Below, piece by piece: positions 7,247 to 17,228 of a stretch of DNA of 64,000 nucleotides. Each line of letters starts with the position of its first letter. Position 1 is the first letter of the stretch. Both the position numbers and the translations under genes were made by a program. The stretch comes from Sva-07 sp963793335 (GTDB lineage: Bacteria > Actinomycetota > Acidimicrobiia > Acidimicrobiales > Ilumatobacteraceae). The DNA is taken from assembly GCA_963793335.1 (NCBI GenBank), contig CAWBZS010000001.1, positions 62,001-126,000 on the forward strand, in the 5' to 3' direction. The notes beneath the pieces are model-generated. The model saw only the letters and a list, made by a program, of their open reading frames with translations. It was not told the origin of the DNA and searched no databases.

Positions 7247-9613
7247 TCAGAGCAGGCGCTGCTTGCGCAAGCTCCGCATGGCGAAGTAGCCGAGGCACGG
7301 CGGCAGGTAGAACGTCAGCAGGCGATACGAGATCGCCGCGGCGATCGCCGTGGCGCTGTCGACGCCGATTGCCGTGAATCCGGCGATCAGCGCCGCCTCG
7401 GTGACGCCGACACCGCCCGGCACCGGCATCAGACCGGCGAACAGGGCGACTGCGACGTTGACCAGGATCACATCGGCGAATCCGACGTCCTGGCCGAACG
7501 CTCGCAGCACGGTGTACATCGCCAGCGAGAAGAGCACCTGCACCAGCACGTTCGCCAGCAGCACCGAGATCAGACGGCCCGGTGAACTCAACAGGGGGCC
7601 GAGCTTCGTCCACGTGGTCTTGGTGACGGCGACGACTGGGTTGCGGAACTTCGGGACGATTGCCACGACGGCGATGCCGATCATGATCGCCACCAGTGCG
7701 ATCAGGATCAGCTGACCGTCCAGGTTCGGGGCGGAGGCACTGATGTCGAGGTTGAGGCTGCCGAGCCCAAAGCCGACGATCACGAGGAACAGGCTGATCT
7801 GGGCGACGAACCCGGCAACGCTGTCGAGCCCGCCGACACCGATGGCGGTGGTGCGATCGAGCCCGTTGCGCTGGAAGAAGCGAATGTTGACCGCCACCCG
7901 AGCGGCGGTCGATGGCACGGCGAGGTTGACGAAGGTGATCGCGAACTCGAGCATGGTGAGACGGCCGAGTGGCACCGGGATCGGCGCTGCCCGCGACACG
8001 GCGAACGCACTTGCGACGCGGGGGACCTGGGCGAGGACGAGCGCGAGCAGGAGGATCGCCATGTTGGCTTCACTGATTGCGTCGACGATCGACGACAGGC
8101 CGACGCTCTGGATCGCACCGATCAGCCCGTAGGCCACGACGACGAGCAGGACCCACATCACGACGTTGCCGACGGAGAACCGTCGGATCGTCTGGAGCTC
8201 CTGTTCCTCGGCGCCCACCGTCGCGACGACCGCCTTGCGAAGGTCGTCGATGTCGAGGTCGGCGTCGTCGGCTCGGCGACGAAGCGTCGGAAGCATCGCG
8301 GCGGTCTGGACGAAGGTGCTCGTCTCGGTCAGCGCCTCGGTGCCCAGCGCATCGACGGCAGCAGCGATCGCTCGCTCGGTTCCGACGGCGACGGCGGTGG
8401 TGACCAGCAACTGCGCCTCGTCGAGCTGTCGGGAGGTGTCCTGCCAGTCGATCGCGGCCCGGTCGAATCCGCCGAACACCACATGGCGGTCAGCGACCTG
8501 CAGGTTGTCCAGGGTGATCGCCCCGTGACGGATCCCGACAGCGTGGAGCCGAGCGAGTGATTGCCATCCGTCGGCGAGGAGATCGTCCCCGATGTCGGCG
8601 TCCCCGTGTCCGAAGCGGGGACCGACTCGTTCGGCCACGAACAACGCATCGCCGCGGCTGTCGACGGCACCGGCGACGAACGGCGTGACCGACGCTCCCC
8701 CGCGCTCGGCGAACAACGTCATGTACGCCTGATGCTCCACCTGATGGCGTCGGTTGACGGTGACGTTCCGACCGCCCGATCGGTAGAAGACGAGGCGCCA
8801 GAGCTTGACGAAGAACTGGCTGTCCCACGAGTCCCGACCGTGGATACGGACGTCGATGTCTCGACCATCGGACGTGCGGGCTCGGGCGAGGGTGACGCCT
8901 GCGTGCACCTCGACCTCGGTGGGTTCAGCGTCGACACCGATCGATCGGAGCGATTCGCCGAGCTCGTGCGGCGACGGCGTTGCGTCGGGCGACCCGAACA
9001 CGAGATGCACGAGCGCGCCCGCAGCCCAACCGATCGCCACAGCCGCCAACGCCGCGGACGGTCCTGCTTCGCCCAGCACGAGTGCGGAGATCCACGCGAC
9101 GCCGATGAGCCACCGCCCGAACTTGCGCAACGGGCTGACGAGGTGGGGGTTCGCGACGGTGATCGCAGCCGCTCCGGCAGCGAGCGCCAGTGACGGGAAG
9201 GTCGATGTCCCGTCCGCCGACCCCAAGCTGTCGAACAGGTCGGGAACCGATCCGTCGACGATGCGGCCGACGAACACCACGCCCGCCACCGTGGTCGCCA
9301 TGCTCGCCAACCAGTCGCGCAGCAGTGCCCAGCGCCGACGGGCCAGGGCCAGCAGGCCGATGACCACGACCCAGATCTGCAACAGGTCGAACGCCGGCCG
9401 CCAGACGATGTCCAAGAAGCCCGGCAGCGAGGCCAACCAGTCGGCGAATGCGGTCTCGAATGCCCTCGGGTCATCGACCTGAGAGCTGGCGAACACGACC
9501 AGGATCACCGACAGCGCAAACAGGACGGCGTCGGTCGGCCGTCGAAATCGCAACGACATCGACGGCACTGCGAACACTCGACCGCCGCGCCGACGCGACC
9601 GAGGCTCGGACAC
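7247..9613 (-). CDS. Flippase-like membrane protein with degenerate kinase-like domain (LPG synthase TM family)
   Basis: A 788-aa integral membrane protein with three parts. The N-terminal third (about residues 25-210) has several membrane segments. The middle (about 215-460) resembles a protein-kinase or aminoglycoside-kinase fold: LARLHAVGIRHGAITLDNLQ at the catalytic-loop position and GGFDRAAIDW where a DFG motif would be. The Asp of HRD is missing, so it is probably a pseudokinase. The C-terminal part (about 475-780) is a multi-TM lysylphosphatidylglycerol-synthase TM/AglD-like flippase domain with PSTAARVAVNIRFFQRNGL and PVPGGVGVTEAALIAGF. A role in lipid or glycan-lipid translocation is inferred. 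It follows the ddl gene convergently. Confidence 0.85.
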   Translation of the reverse strand: MSEPRSRRRGGRVFAVPSMSLRFRRPTDAVLFALSVILVVFASSQVDDPRAFETAFADWLASLPGFLDIVWRPAFDLLQIWVVVIGLLALARRRWALLRDWLASMATTVAGVVFVGRIVDGSVPDLFDSLGSADGTSTFPSLALAAGAAAITVANPHLVSPLRKFGRWLIGVAWISALVLGEAGPSAALAAVAIGWAAGALVHLVFGSPDATPSPHELGESLRSIGVDAEPTEVEVHAGVTLARARTSDGRDIDVRIHGRDSWDSQFFVKLWRLVFYRSGGRNVTVNRRHQVEHQAYMTLFAERGGASVTPFVAGAVDSRGDALFVAERVGPRFGHGDADIGDDLLADGWQSLARLHAVGIRHGAITLDNLQVADRHVVFGGFDRAAIDWQDTSRQLDEAQLLVTTAVAVGTERAIAAAVDALGTEALTETSTFVQTAAMLPTLRRRADDADLDIDDLRKAVVATVGAEEQELQTIRRFSVGNVVMWVLLVVVAYGLIGAIQSVGLSSIVDAISEANMAILLLALVLAQVPRVASAFAVSRAAPIPVPLGRLTMLEFAITFVNLAVPSTAARVAVNIRFFQRNGLDRTTAIGVGGLDSVAGFVAQISLFLVIVGFGLGSLNLDISASAPNLDGQLILIALVAIMIGIAVVAIVPKFRNPVVAVTKTTWTKLGPLLSSPGRLISVLLANVLVQVLFSLAMYTVLRAFGQDVGFADVILVNVAVALFAGLMPVPGGVGVTEAALIAGFTAIGVDSATAIAAAISYRLLTFYLPPCLGYFAMRSLRKQRLL

Positions 9614-9753
9614 GCTGACGGTGCGGCGAGCGGATGCTTCGCCCTCGGCGGGCTGGTGGTCGACGTCGATCCGAAGAAGCTACACAGACCGTGTGCCCGA
9701 TACGGCGACCCACTCCGATCCCGCGTCGACCGCCTGCCGTCAGCGCGGACCGC

Positions 9754-11967
9754 TCAGGCCAGCGGCTGCGTCTCGGCGACCAAGCCGGCTGCTCGTGCAC
9801 GCTCGACCGCATCGCTCCTCGAGGTGGTGCCGAGCTTGCGATAGATGGCGGCCGTGTGGCTCTTGACGGTGTTGCGCGACACATACAGCCGGGTTGCGAT
9901 GTCGGCGAGGCTCAGGTTGGTCGGCAGAAACTGCACGACGCGCAACTCCGCGGCGGTGAGCGCCCATGACCGTTCGTGGAATGTGTCGGAGGCCGCGTGC
10001 ACCGTCGCTCGAAGGTCGTCGACGTGGCGGGCGAACGGCGTGCTGCGATCCTGGCATTCCATCTTGACATCGAGTGCATCGAGCATGTCGAGCGCGGCTG
10101 GCGCGTCATCGAGGAGCAGGCTCGTACGGATCAGCGGAATGAGCCCCAGGATGCCGAACCAGGGAGCGGACCGGTCGAAGCCGGCGAGCTTCAGGCGCCC
10201 GGCGTCGCGGCGGGCGCCGGCCGCGTCGTGTCGGCCCGCTCGCGCGTCGATCAGGGATGCGATCGCCAACGACACCCCAGTTGCCGACACATCCTTGCCA
10301 AGCGGCGTTGCCAGCAGGCGAACGGCCCGATCGCTCAACGCTGCGGCTTCGTCGGAGGCACCTTCGATGTCGAGCACGATCGCCAACGTCGCAGCTGCGG
10401 TCGCCTGCAGCGTCGTCGCGTCTGCGAGCTCACTCTCGAACAACGCTTCGCGCAGCAGGCCGATCGCTCCGTCACCGCCGGACAGGTACGTGTTCACGCC
10501 GAGTGCCAGACATGCGAGCGCCCGCCACTCGCCGTGGTGCAGGTGGTCGTAGGCGCTGGCGGCGACGGGGATCAGCTCGCGTGCCGGCCGAGTGTCGAGG
10601 GTCGCGAGCAGCGCGTCGGTCTGGTGGGCCAGCATGTCGGCGAGGTCGCCCGGAACGCCTTCGACCGACCCCGACTCGGATCGGCACAACCGCGTCCACG
10701 CCAGCGCGCGCTCACCGTCACCGATTCCGATGTTGAGCAGCGCCTGACTCTGTCTGAGCGGCAACGACTCGCGCGTTCGCGTCTCCTCGATGTGCCCGAG
10801 CCAACGTTCGATCGTGCGGTACATGCCTCGTGCGGCGTAGGACCCGGACTGCTGCACCACCATGGATTCGAGGAGGTCGAGGTCCTCGGCTGCGGCAGCA
10901 TGCGCAATCGCGAGGTCCGTGTCACCCTCGTCGAGCCACCACCTCGCGGCGGTCACGTGGATGTCGCGCCAACGCGTGGGGTCGAGGCTCTGCAGACGCG
11001 CGGAGAGCCAACGAGCGAGGACTGCGTGCATGCGGTACCACTCGTCGCGCTGATCGAGGCCGATCAGCATCAACTCGTTGCGGCACAGACGCCGGAGCGT
11101 CGAGGCGGAGTCGCGGCGGCCGAGTACGGCATCGCACTGCACGCCGCTGAAGCGTTCGAGACAGCCGAGTTCGGTGAGCAGCGTCTGGTCGTCGTGGTCG
11201 AGCGCTCCGAACCATTCCTGGGTGATGTAGTCGGTGACGTACGCGAGGTCGCCGAGCTCGGCCAACGGGGCCTCGAAGCCTTCGGGACGTGCGGCCATGA
11301 CCTGGCTTGCGAGGCGGAGTCCCGCTGGCCATCCTTCGAACTGCTCGCCCAGTGAGCTCAAGACGTCGATGTCAGCCTGGATCCCGAGCGTCCTCAGCAG
11401 TTGCTCGGTCTCTGCGAAGTCGAACGCGAGGTCGCCGGCGGTGACATCGACGACACCGGGTTCGAGCCGTTGACGGGCGATCGATTCGGAGCGGTGGTGC
11501 GAGCGGCCGACCAGCACCAGCGTCGAATGCCTCGGGAGCCGGTCGATGATGAGTCCGATCAGATCGGCCGATTCCTCACTGACGATGTGATGAACGTCGT
11601 CGAGCACCAAGACGAACGGTTCGTCGGGGTCGGCGATCAGCTGGGCCACACCCTCGAACGGGACATCGTCGTCGACGTCCAGGTTGCTCCACGACCGGTC
11701 GGCCAGCTCCGTGGCGATCACGTGAGCGAGGACCAGCGGATCGTTGTCGATCGGCTCGAGGTCGAGCCATCGAACCCGACGTTCGTCGTCGGCAACCCAG
11801 CGCAGCACCTGCGTCGACTTTCCGTACCCTGCCGGCGCAAGCACTCGCAGTACTTGCCCGGTCGCCGAGGCGTACCGACCGTCGAGGCGCGAACGCTCGA
11901 TGATCCCCGAGCGTCGCGTGGGCCCCGTGAACCGTGCGCGATCTCGGACGGAGATGAGATCGCTCAT
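9754..11967 (-). CDS. LuxR family ATP-binding transcriptional regulator (MalT/LAL type)
   Basis: A 737-aa regulator of the MalT/LAL class. After a short N-terminus comes a STAND ATPase with Walker A APAGYGKST (residues 44-52) and a Walker B-like VLVLDDVHH. A long helical-repeat (TPR-like) region follows. The C-terminus is a LuxR-type helix-turn-helix with LTAAELRVVQFL and IATRLYVSRNTVKSHTAAIY. ATG 11967 (MSDLISVRD) was chosen over the longer frame, which adds about 20 arginine-rich residues. The neighbouring genes give no clear target; it is separated by 140 bp from the flippase gene downstream and is divergent from a small membrane protein gene. Confidence 0.92.
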   Translation of the reverse strand: MSDLISVRDRARFTGPTRRSGIIERSRLDGRYASATGQVLRVLAPAGYGKSTQVLRWVADDERRVRWLDLEPIDNDPLVLAHVIATELADRSWSNLDVDDDVPFEGVAQLIADPDEPFVLVLDDVHHIVSEESADLIGLIIDRLPRHSTLVLVGRSHHRSESIARQRLEPGVVDVTAGDLAFDFAETEQLLRTLGIQADIDVLSSLGEQFEGWPAGLRLASQVMAARPEGFEAPLAELGDLAYVTDYITQEWFGALDHDDQTLLTELGCLERFSGVQCDAVLGRRDSASTLRRLCRNELMLIGLDQRDEWYRMHAVLARWLSARLQSLDPTRWRDIHVTAARWWLDEGDTDLAIAHAAAAEDLDLLESMVVQQSGSYAARGMYRTIERWLGHIEETRTRESLPLRQSQALLNIGIGDGERALAWTRLCRSESGSVEGVPGDLADMLAHQTDALLATLDTRPARELIPVAASAYDHLHHGEWRALACLALGVNTYLSGGDGAIGLLREALFESELADATTLQATAAATLAIVLDIEGASDEAAALSDRAVRLLATPLGKDVSATGVSLAIASLIDARAGRHDAAGARRDAGRLKLAGFDRSAPWFGILGLIPLIRTSLLLDDAPAALDMLDALDVKMECQDRSTPFARHVDDLRATVHAASDTFHERSWALTAAELRVVQFLPTNLSLADIATRLYVSRNTVKSHTAAIYRKLGTTSRSDAVERARAAGLVAETQPLA

Positions 11968-12168
11968 GCGGGCGATCTCTCGGCCTCGCTCCCGGGACGG
12001 TCGGAGTGGTTGGGGCCACGCTGGCATCGGAGGTGCACGATCGGGATACTACCGGTCGGCGATCTGACGCCACCGTCGACGACAGGTCCCGCCAGCCTGT
12101 CGCATCGCCCAGTGCGGCTGATGCACGCGCCACCGCGGTGACATACGGTGCGTTGCCATGCGCGCACG

Positions 12169-12882
12169 ATGCCGCCCATCGCGGAGGTCCGCCGACCGGT
12201 GACGAACGCGCAGGCAGACCTCGGCGACCGATTGACCACGCCGCGTGCAGCAGCGGTTGCCGGTGTGCTGTTCGCCATCCTGCTCGGCACGTCGACCGTG
12301 CTGCTTCGGGTGGCGACACCGCCGATCGACGGCGACTCGGGCGACTGGATCGACACCAACCGGCAGCGGGTGAACCTCGCATTGTGGCTGGTGCCCTTCG
12401 CCGGGATCTCGTTCCTCTGGTTCATCGGCGTGGTTCGCGACCGACTCGGTCACCGTGAGGACCGGTTCTTTGCCAGCGTGATGTTCGGCAGCGGGTTGCT
12501 GTACCTCGCGATGCTGTTCGGCGCTGCAGCGCTGAGCGTCGCGCTGGTCGCCGCCTACGAGGATGCGCCGGATCAGCTGATCACGTCTGGTGGCTACGAG
12601 TTCGCTCGTGAGGCTGTCTTTGCGCTTCTGAACACCTTCGGGGTGCGGATGGGCGGTGTGTTCATGCTCTCGACAGGCACCATCTGGCTGCGTTCGGGCG
12701 CCGGTGCGCGTTGGCTGGTTCTCCTCACCTACGTGCTGGCGATCCTGCAGATCTTCGGCCCGGAGATCAGCCTGTGGATGACACTCGTGTTCCCCTTCTG
12801 GGTGCTGGTCGTCAGCATCCACTTCCTGATGGCGGGACCTGGATCGCCCACGCCGGGCGATCAGCCGCCCCGTGCTCGCTGA
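12169..12882 (+). CDS. Hypothetical integral membrane protein
   Basis: A 237-aa membrane protein with about six predicted membrane spans, for example AAAVAGVLFAILLGTSTVLL, LWLVPFAGISFLWFIGVV, GSGLLYLAMLFGAAALSVAL and MTLVFPFWVLVVSIHFLMA. I do not recognise a characterised family. The start is uncertain: ATG 12169 (MPPIAEVRR) is preferred, with GTG 12148 and GTG 12199 as in-frame alternatives. It is divergent from the LuxR regulator and ends 22 bp before the convergent sulfatase stop. Confidence 0.75.
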   Translation: MPPIAEVRRPVTNAQADLGDRLTTPRAAAVAGVLFAILLGTSTVLLRVATPPIDGDSGDWIDTNRQRVNLALWLVPFAGISFLWFIGVVRDRLGHREDRFFASVMFGSGLLYLAMLFGAAALSVALVAAYEDAPDQLITSGGYEFAREAVFALLNTFGVRMGGVFMLSTGTIWLRSGAGARWLVLLTYVLAILQIFGPEISLWMTLVFPFWVLVVSIHFLMAGPGSPTPGDQPPRAR

Positions 12883-12904
12883 GCCGGGGCGGCCCGCGCT
12901 CGCG

Positions 12905-15277
12905 CTACTGACGTGCCATCGCGATGCGGAGGCGCTCGTCGGGATCGATGAAGTGGTCGTGGTCGTCGTCGCCGAGGTCGATCTGCACCCAGTGGAGCTT
13001 GCCGGTGAACCTGCTGGTCTCGACCGTGTAGGACGACGACACGCAGGTGCCTGACTCGTAGCCGATGTCGGTCGTCTCGTCGGCGGAGAAGACCATCGGT
13101 TGCGTCGCTTCGACCCGGCCGCTTCCCACGGCGGTGCCGTCGTGATACAGGGTCACGAGGCCACCCTTGGCCAGGCCGCCGCCGTCGTAGGCGAATTCTG
13201 CACGGACCTGGCGGTGGCCCTCGGGAATCGGTTCGGTTGCGGTGATCGTGAACTCCTGGATGCCGAGCACGTTGTAGGTGAAGCTGAGCACGCCGTCGAC
13301 GGCGTACACGGCCCAGCCGCCGAAGCGGCCGCCTTGCGCGATGATGACACCGGATGCGCCGCTCGCCGGCACGTCGGCGTCGGCGGTGACCGAGAACGAC
13401 TTGTTCTTGATGCTGACGACGCTGTTCTCCGACAGTCGTCCCATTCCCGGGAAGAACAACTGCGAGTTGCCACGGATCAACGTTGGCCGCCCCGCCATCG
13501 ACGGTTCGAGGCGCTCGCTGGTGCGGTCGTCCATCGGGAGGACGTTGTACTTGGTCGCCTCGATCAGCCACAGCCGTTGCAACTTCGCCAGCAGTTCGGG
13601 GTGCTCCGCTGCGAGGTCGTGGGCCTGGCTGAAGTCGGTGGTGCCGTCGTACAGTTCCCACACATCGTCGTCGAAGGCCGGCAGGTCGCCGCCGACCATC
13701 ACCCACGGCGTGCGGTGCTTGGTGACCGCGCTCCACCCCTTGTGGTAGATCCCCCGGTTGGCGAACATCTCGAAGTACTGCAGGTCGTGATGCTCGGGTT
13801 CGTCGGGCTGGTTGAAGGTGTAGAGCATGCTCGTGCCCTCGATCGGCGACTGCTGGACGCCGTTGACCATCGTCGGCTGGGGCAGTCCGGCTGCTTCGAG
13901 AATCGTCGGTGCGAGGTCGATGACGTGCGTGAACTGGTCGCGCAAGCCACCTTGCTCCTCGATCCCGTTCGGCCAATGGACGATCGTGCCGTTGCGGGTG
14001 CCTCCCCAGTGCGAGGCGACCTGCTTGGTCCACTGCAGCGGCGTGTTCATCGCCCAGGCCCAACCGACCGAATAGTGGTTGTACGACTCGGGCGAGCCGA
14101 ACTCGTCCATCTTCGACTGCATGAACTCGGTCGTCTCGAGCGCCGCCATGCCGTTGAAGTTGGCCATCTCGTTGAACGCGCCGTTCATCGTGCCTTCGGC
14201 GGAGGCTCCGTTGTCGCCGATGATGTAGTAGATCAGCGTGTTGTCGAGCACCCCGAGGTCGTCGATGGCGTCGATGACCCGTCCGACGTGGTGATCGGTG
14301 TGCTCGAGGAAGCCCGCATACACTTCCATCTGCCGGGCGAGTACCGGCTTCAAGTCGTCGGGCATGTCGTCCCAGGCGGTGATCTCCTCGTGGCGAGCCG
14401 TGAGCTCGGCGTCGGCGGGAATCACGCCGAGTTCCTTCTGCTTGGCGAAGGTGCGTTCACGCTGCACATCCCACCCATCGTCGAATCGACCCCGGTACTT
14501 GTCGGCCCACTCGAGCGGAACGTGATGCGGTGCGTGCGTGGCGCCAGGTGCGAAGTACGTGAAGAAGGGCTTGTCGGGCATCAACGCCTTCTGCTGGCGG
14601 ATCCAGCCGATCGCACGATCGGCGAGGTCCTCGGTGAGGTGGTAGCCCTCTTCGGGGGTGGCCGGGGGCTCGACCGGTGTCGTCCCCTCGTAGAGCGCCG
14701 GGTCGTACTGGTTGTTCTCGCCGCCGATGAACCCGTAGAACGTCTCGAATCCACCGCCGCCGGACGGCCACGCATCGAACGGGCCCAACGGTGACGACTG
14801 CCAGACCGGCACCTCGTGGCACTTGCCGAACTGTGCCGTGGAGTAGCCGTTGAGCTTGAGGGTCATCGCCAGCGGCGCCTTCGTGTTCGGACGCAGGGAG
14901 TTGTTCCCCGGTGCCGACGTGGCCGTCTCGGTGATGCTGCCCATCCCGACCGAGTGGTGGTTGCGTCCCGTGAGGAGCGCTTGGCGCGTCGGCGCACACA
15001 ACGCCGTGGTGTGAAAGCGGTTGAACTTGAGGCCACCGGTGGCGAGGCGCTCGGCATTCGGTGTCTCGCAGGGTCCGCCGAATGCGGTCGACGCGCCGAA
15101 GCCGACGTCGTCGAGCAGGATGACGAGGACATTCGGGGCGCCCTCGGGCGGCAGGAGCGGCTCGATCGGTGGAAAGGAGGTCTCGGGATCCTTGGCGTCG
15201 TACGTGGTGAGCCCCGGCGCAGGGCGGTCGGGAATCGGAAGCATGCCGCGCGAGTGGCGGTCCGGTGCGTTGGTCAT
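12905..15277 (-). CDS. Type I sulfatase (arylsulfatase), formylglycine-dependent
   Basis: A 790-aa arylsulfatase A-type enzyme that hydrolyses sulfate esters. Metal-binding residues appear in NVLVILLDDVGFG (about residues 49-61). The catalytic motif is C94-A-P-T-R98 followed by LLTGR; the Cys should be converted to formylglycine. Other sulfatase signatures are QFGKCHEVP, which replaces the usual GKWH with GKCH, and DNGASAEG. The last 190 residues form a beta-rich C-terminal domain shared with the sulfatase at 57.9-60.2 kb. No Sec signal peptide is visible, so it is probably cytoplasmic. ATG 15277 has a good ribosome site (GGAGG, about 8 nt upstream). The substrate is unknown. Confidence 0.93.
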   Translation of the reverse strand: MTNAPDRHSRGMLPIPDRPAPGLTTYDAKDPETSFPPIEPLLPPEGAPNVLVILLDDVGFGASTAFGGPCETPNAERLATGGLKFNRFHTTALCAPTRQALLTGRNHHSVGMGSITETATSAPGNNSLRPNTKAPLAMTLKLNGYSTAQFGKCHEVPVWQSSPLGPFDAWPSGGGGFETFYGFIGGENNQYDPALYEGTTPVEPPATPEEGYHLTEDLADRAIGWIRQQKALMPDKPFFTYFAPGATHAPHHVPLEWADKYRGRFDDGWDVQRERTFAKQKELGVIPADAELTARHEEITAWDDMPDDLKPVLARQMEVYAGFLEHTDHHVGRVIDAIDDLGVLDNTLIYYIIGDNGASAEGTMNGAFNEMANFNGMAALETTEFMQSKMDEFGSPESYNHYSVGWAWAMNTPLQWTKQVASHWGGTRNGTIVHWPNGIEEQGGLRDQFTHVIDLAPTILEAAGLPQPTMVNGVQQSPIEGTSMLYTFNQPDEPEHHDLQYFEMFANRGIYHKGWSAVTKHRTPWVMVGGDLPAFDDDVWELYDGTTDFSQAHDLAAEHPELLAKLQRLWLIEATKYNVLPMDDRTSERLEPSMAGRPTLIRGNSQLFFPGMGRLSENSVVSIKNKSFSVTADADVPASGASGVIIAQGGRFGGWAVYAVDGVLSFTYNVLGIQEFTITATEPIPEGHRQVRAEFAYDGGGLAKGGLVTLYHDGTAVGSGRVEATQPMVFSADETTDIGYESGTCVSSSYTVETSRFTGKLHWVQIDLGDDDHDHFIDPDERLRIAMARQ

Positions 15278-15365
15278 TGGTCGTCCTCCATGGGCGTCGT
15301 GGATCGGGTCATCCTCGCCGATTCCGGGGATGCTGTCGACCGCCAGAGTGGGTGATACGGGCCTG

Positions 15366-17228
15366 CTACCCGACGACGACGAGTTCGTCGTCCACTCCGA
15401 GCGTGACCGAGGTGTCGACGTCGGCATTCAGGACGACCGAGCCGTCGACGGTGCGGCGCCACCCGATCGCCAGTGCGCCGACCGCGTACGCCGCGGTCAC
15501 GATGTCGCCCATCGTGACGGTGCCGACCAGCCCGAGCCGATCACACCGAACCATGCGGATCGAAGCGATGCCACCGTAGAGCTCGAGGAGCACAGCGCGT
15601 CGTTCGGGCTGCTCGATCAGCTGGGCGATCAACTGGCTGCCGAAGGCCGAGCTGATCACCAGGTCGTCGGGCCCCGTGAGCACGGCGAGGTCGGTGCGTT
15701 CGTCGTCGAGCATCTGCACGACCAGCCGTGGAGCGTGCCCCTCCTGGGCGTATCGCCGCTGGAGATGCATGACGTCGAGCATCGTGCGGGCATCCGCCTC
15801 GGCTCGGTCGATCGCGCCGTAGCCGAGCACGACGATGGTGGTCGGTGTTCGATCGGGCTCCAGCGACGCGCACTCGAACGACGGAGAGATCCGAACGTCG
15901 ATGTCGAGGTCGGGTACCACCACGTCGCCCTGCTCGATCAGCCGAGGATCGAACGCCACCTCGACGCTGGAGGACGGCGACGTCGCCGCAGCCCACCCGC
16001 CGATGAGTTGCGGGCCGAGTGGATTCCAGCCGACGACGAGGATGTGCTCCTCGACTTCTGCGACACCGAGTTCGGCCACCTGTCCCCGCTGAAGGCGCAG
16101 CGGCGCGTCGGCCACCTCGATGCGCTCGAGATCATCCGCAATCAGGACGAGCTGATCGCCGTCACCGAGGGTCGAGTCAGGATGCGGATCGAGCTCGAAT
16201 CGACCGTCGGCTCTCGCGATGCCCAGCGGTCGAGCGTTGGAGAACCGGCCCACGATCTCCTCGAATCGGACACCCAGCAGTTCGGGCCACCCGGTCACGT
16301 GGAGGTCGCAGCCGTGGAAGTCGGTGAGCTCGGTCACCACCTTGCTCAACCCTCGCTGGCGCAGCGCGAACGCTCCCGTCCTCGCAACGGCTTGAGCGGT
16401 CACGATCGGGTGCATCATGGGTCCGCAGGCGTTGACCAGTCGTTCGGCGGTGACCGGGTCGGCCACCTCGACGACCACGGGAACCTCCCGCGTGCTGACG
16501 AGTTCGCCCGTGACCGCAAGGACGGTCTGGATGACGGAGACATCGTCTCCTTCGCTCTCCGGCAACACGACGACCCCGCGGGCGTCGCCGACGCGGGCGA
16601 GCGCGAGGTCCGCCCGGACGCGAGGATCACCGAATCGGTACACCACACGGGTCGTCAGCTGGTCGGGAGCGGCGTCGAGCACCGAACGTCGCAGTTCGGT
16701 GGGATCGTTCGTTGAGAGCACGACGATCGTGTTCGGGCCCCGCTCGGCATTCGCCAGGATCAGTTGCTCGATGATCACCGGGATGCGGGACGAGCCGCCC
16801 AGGATGACCACATGCCCCGACTCGATCACCGTGCTGCGACCGCGGCGCATGCTGGCGATGCGGTCCTCCACGCCGGCGGCGATGATGCCGATCAGCGTGC
16901 CGGCGATCAGCAGGCCGAAGAGGGTGACCACCAGTGCGAGAATGCGCCGTCCCCAGCCGACGTCGCCGGCCATGGTGCCGGTGTCCAGGATCCGGAGCAG
17001 GCTCTGCCAGAAGTCCTCGAGCAGCCCGCTGTTCTCGCTGCCGGTGAAGGTGACGCCGAACAGCGACAGCAACAGTGCGCTGAACAACACGGCGCCGAAG
17101 GTCACGACCCCGAGCCAGGCGAGCGCCGCCGTCGTTCCGCGGGCGAGGACGTTGTCGAATCGATAGCGGAGCCGTTCGCGCAGGCTCACGTCGATCGGGT
17201 TGCCGTCCCGATCGGTGGCGCGGGTCAT
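15366..17228 (-). CDS. CASTOR/POLLUX-type ion channel with RCK/TrkA-N domains
   Basis: A 620-aa membrane protein. About residues 30-125 contain membrane segments and a pore-like loop: LLEDFWQSLLRILDTGTM, then GRRILALVVTLFGLLIAGTLIGIIAAG. It continues into two cytoplasmic Rossmann-type regulatory domains (GHVVILGGSSRIPVIIEQL and EHILVVGWNPLGPQLIGGW). This matches CASTOR/POLLUX-related putative cation channels. Its ATG directly abuts the TGA of the upstream 226-aa membrane gene (TGAATG), and that gene lies 22 bp after glutamate decarboxylase, so the channel is probably co-transcribed with the decarboxylase. Ion specificity is not deducible. Confidence 0.88.
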   Translation of the reverse strand: MTRATDRDGNPIDVSLRERLRYRFDNVLARGTTAALAWLGVVTFGAVLFSALLLSLFGVTFTGSENSGLLEDFWQSLLRILDTGTMAGDVGWGRRILALVVTLFGLLIAGTLIGIIAAGVEDRIASMRRGRSTVIESGHVVILGGSSRIPVIIEQLILANAERGPNTIVVLSTNDPTELRRSVLDAAPDQLTTRVVYRFGDPRVRADLALARVGDARGVVVLPESEGDDVSVIQTVLAVTGELVSTREVPVVVEVADPVTAERLVNACGPMMHPIVTAQAVARTGAFALRQRGLSKVVTELTDFHGCDLHVTGWPELLGVRFEEIVGRFSNARPLGIARADGRFELDPHPDSTLGDGDQLVLIADDLERIEVADAPLRLQRGQVAELGVAEVEEHILVVGWNPLGPQLIGGWAAATSPSSSVEVAFDPRLIEQGDVVVPDLDIDVRISPSFECASLEPDRTPTTIVVLGYGAIDRAEADARTMLDVMHLQRRYAQEGHAPRLVVQMLDDERTDLAVLTGPDDLVISSAFGSQLIAQLIEQPERRAVLLELYGGIASIRMVRCDRLGLVGTVTMGDIVTAAYAVGALAIGWRRTVDGSVVLNADVDTSVTLGVDDELVVVG

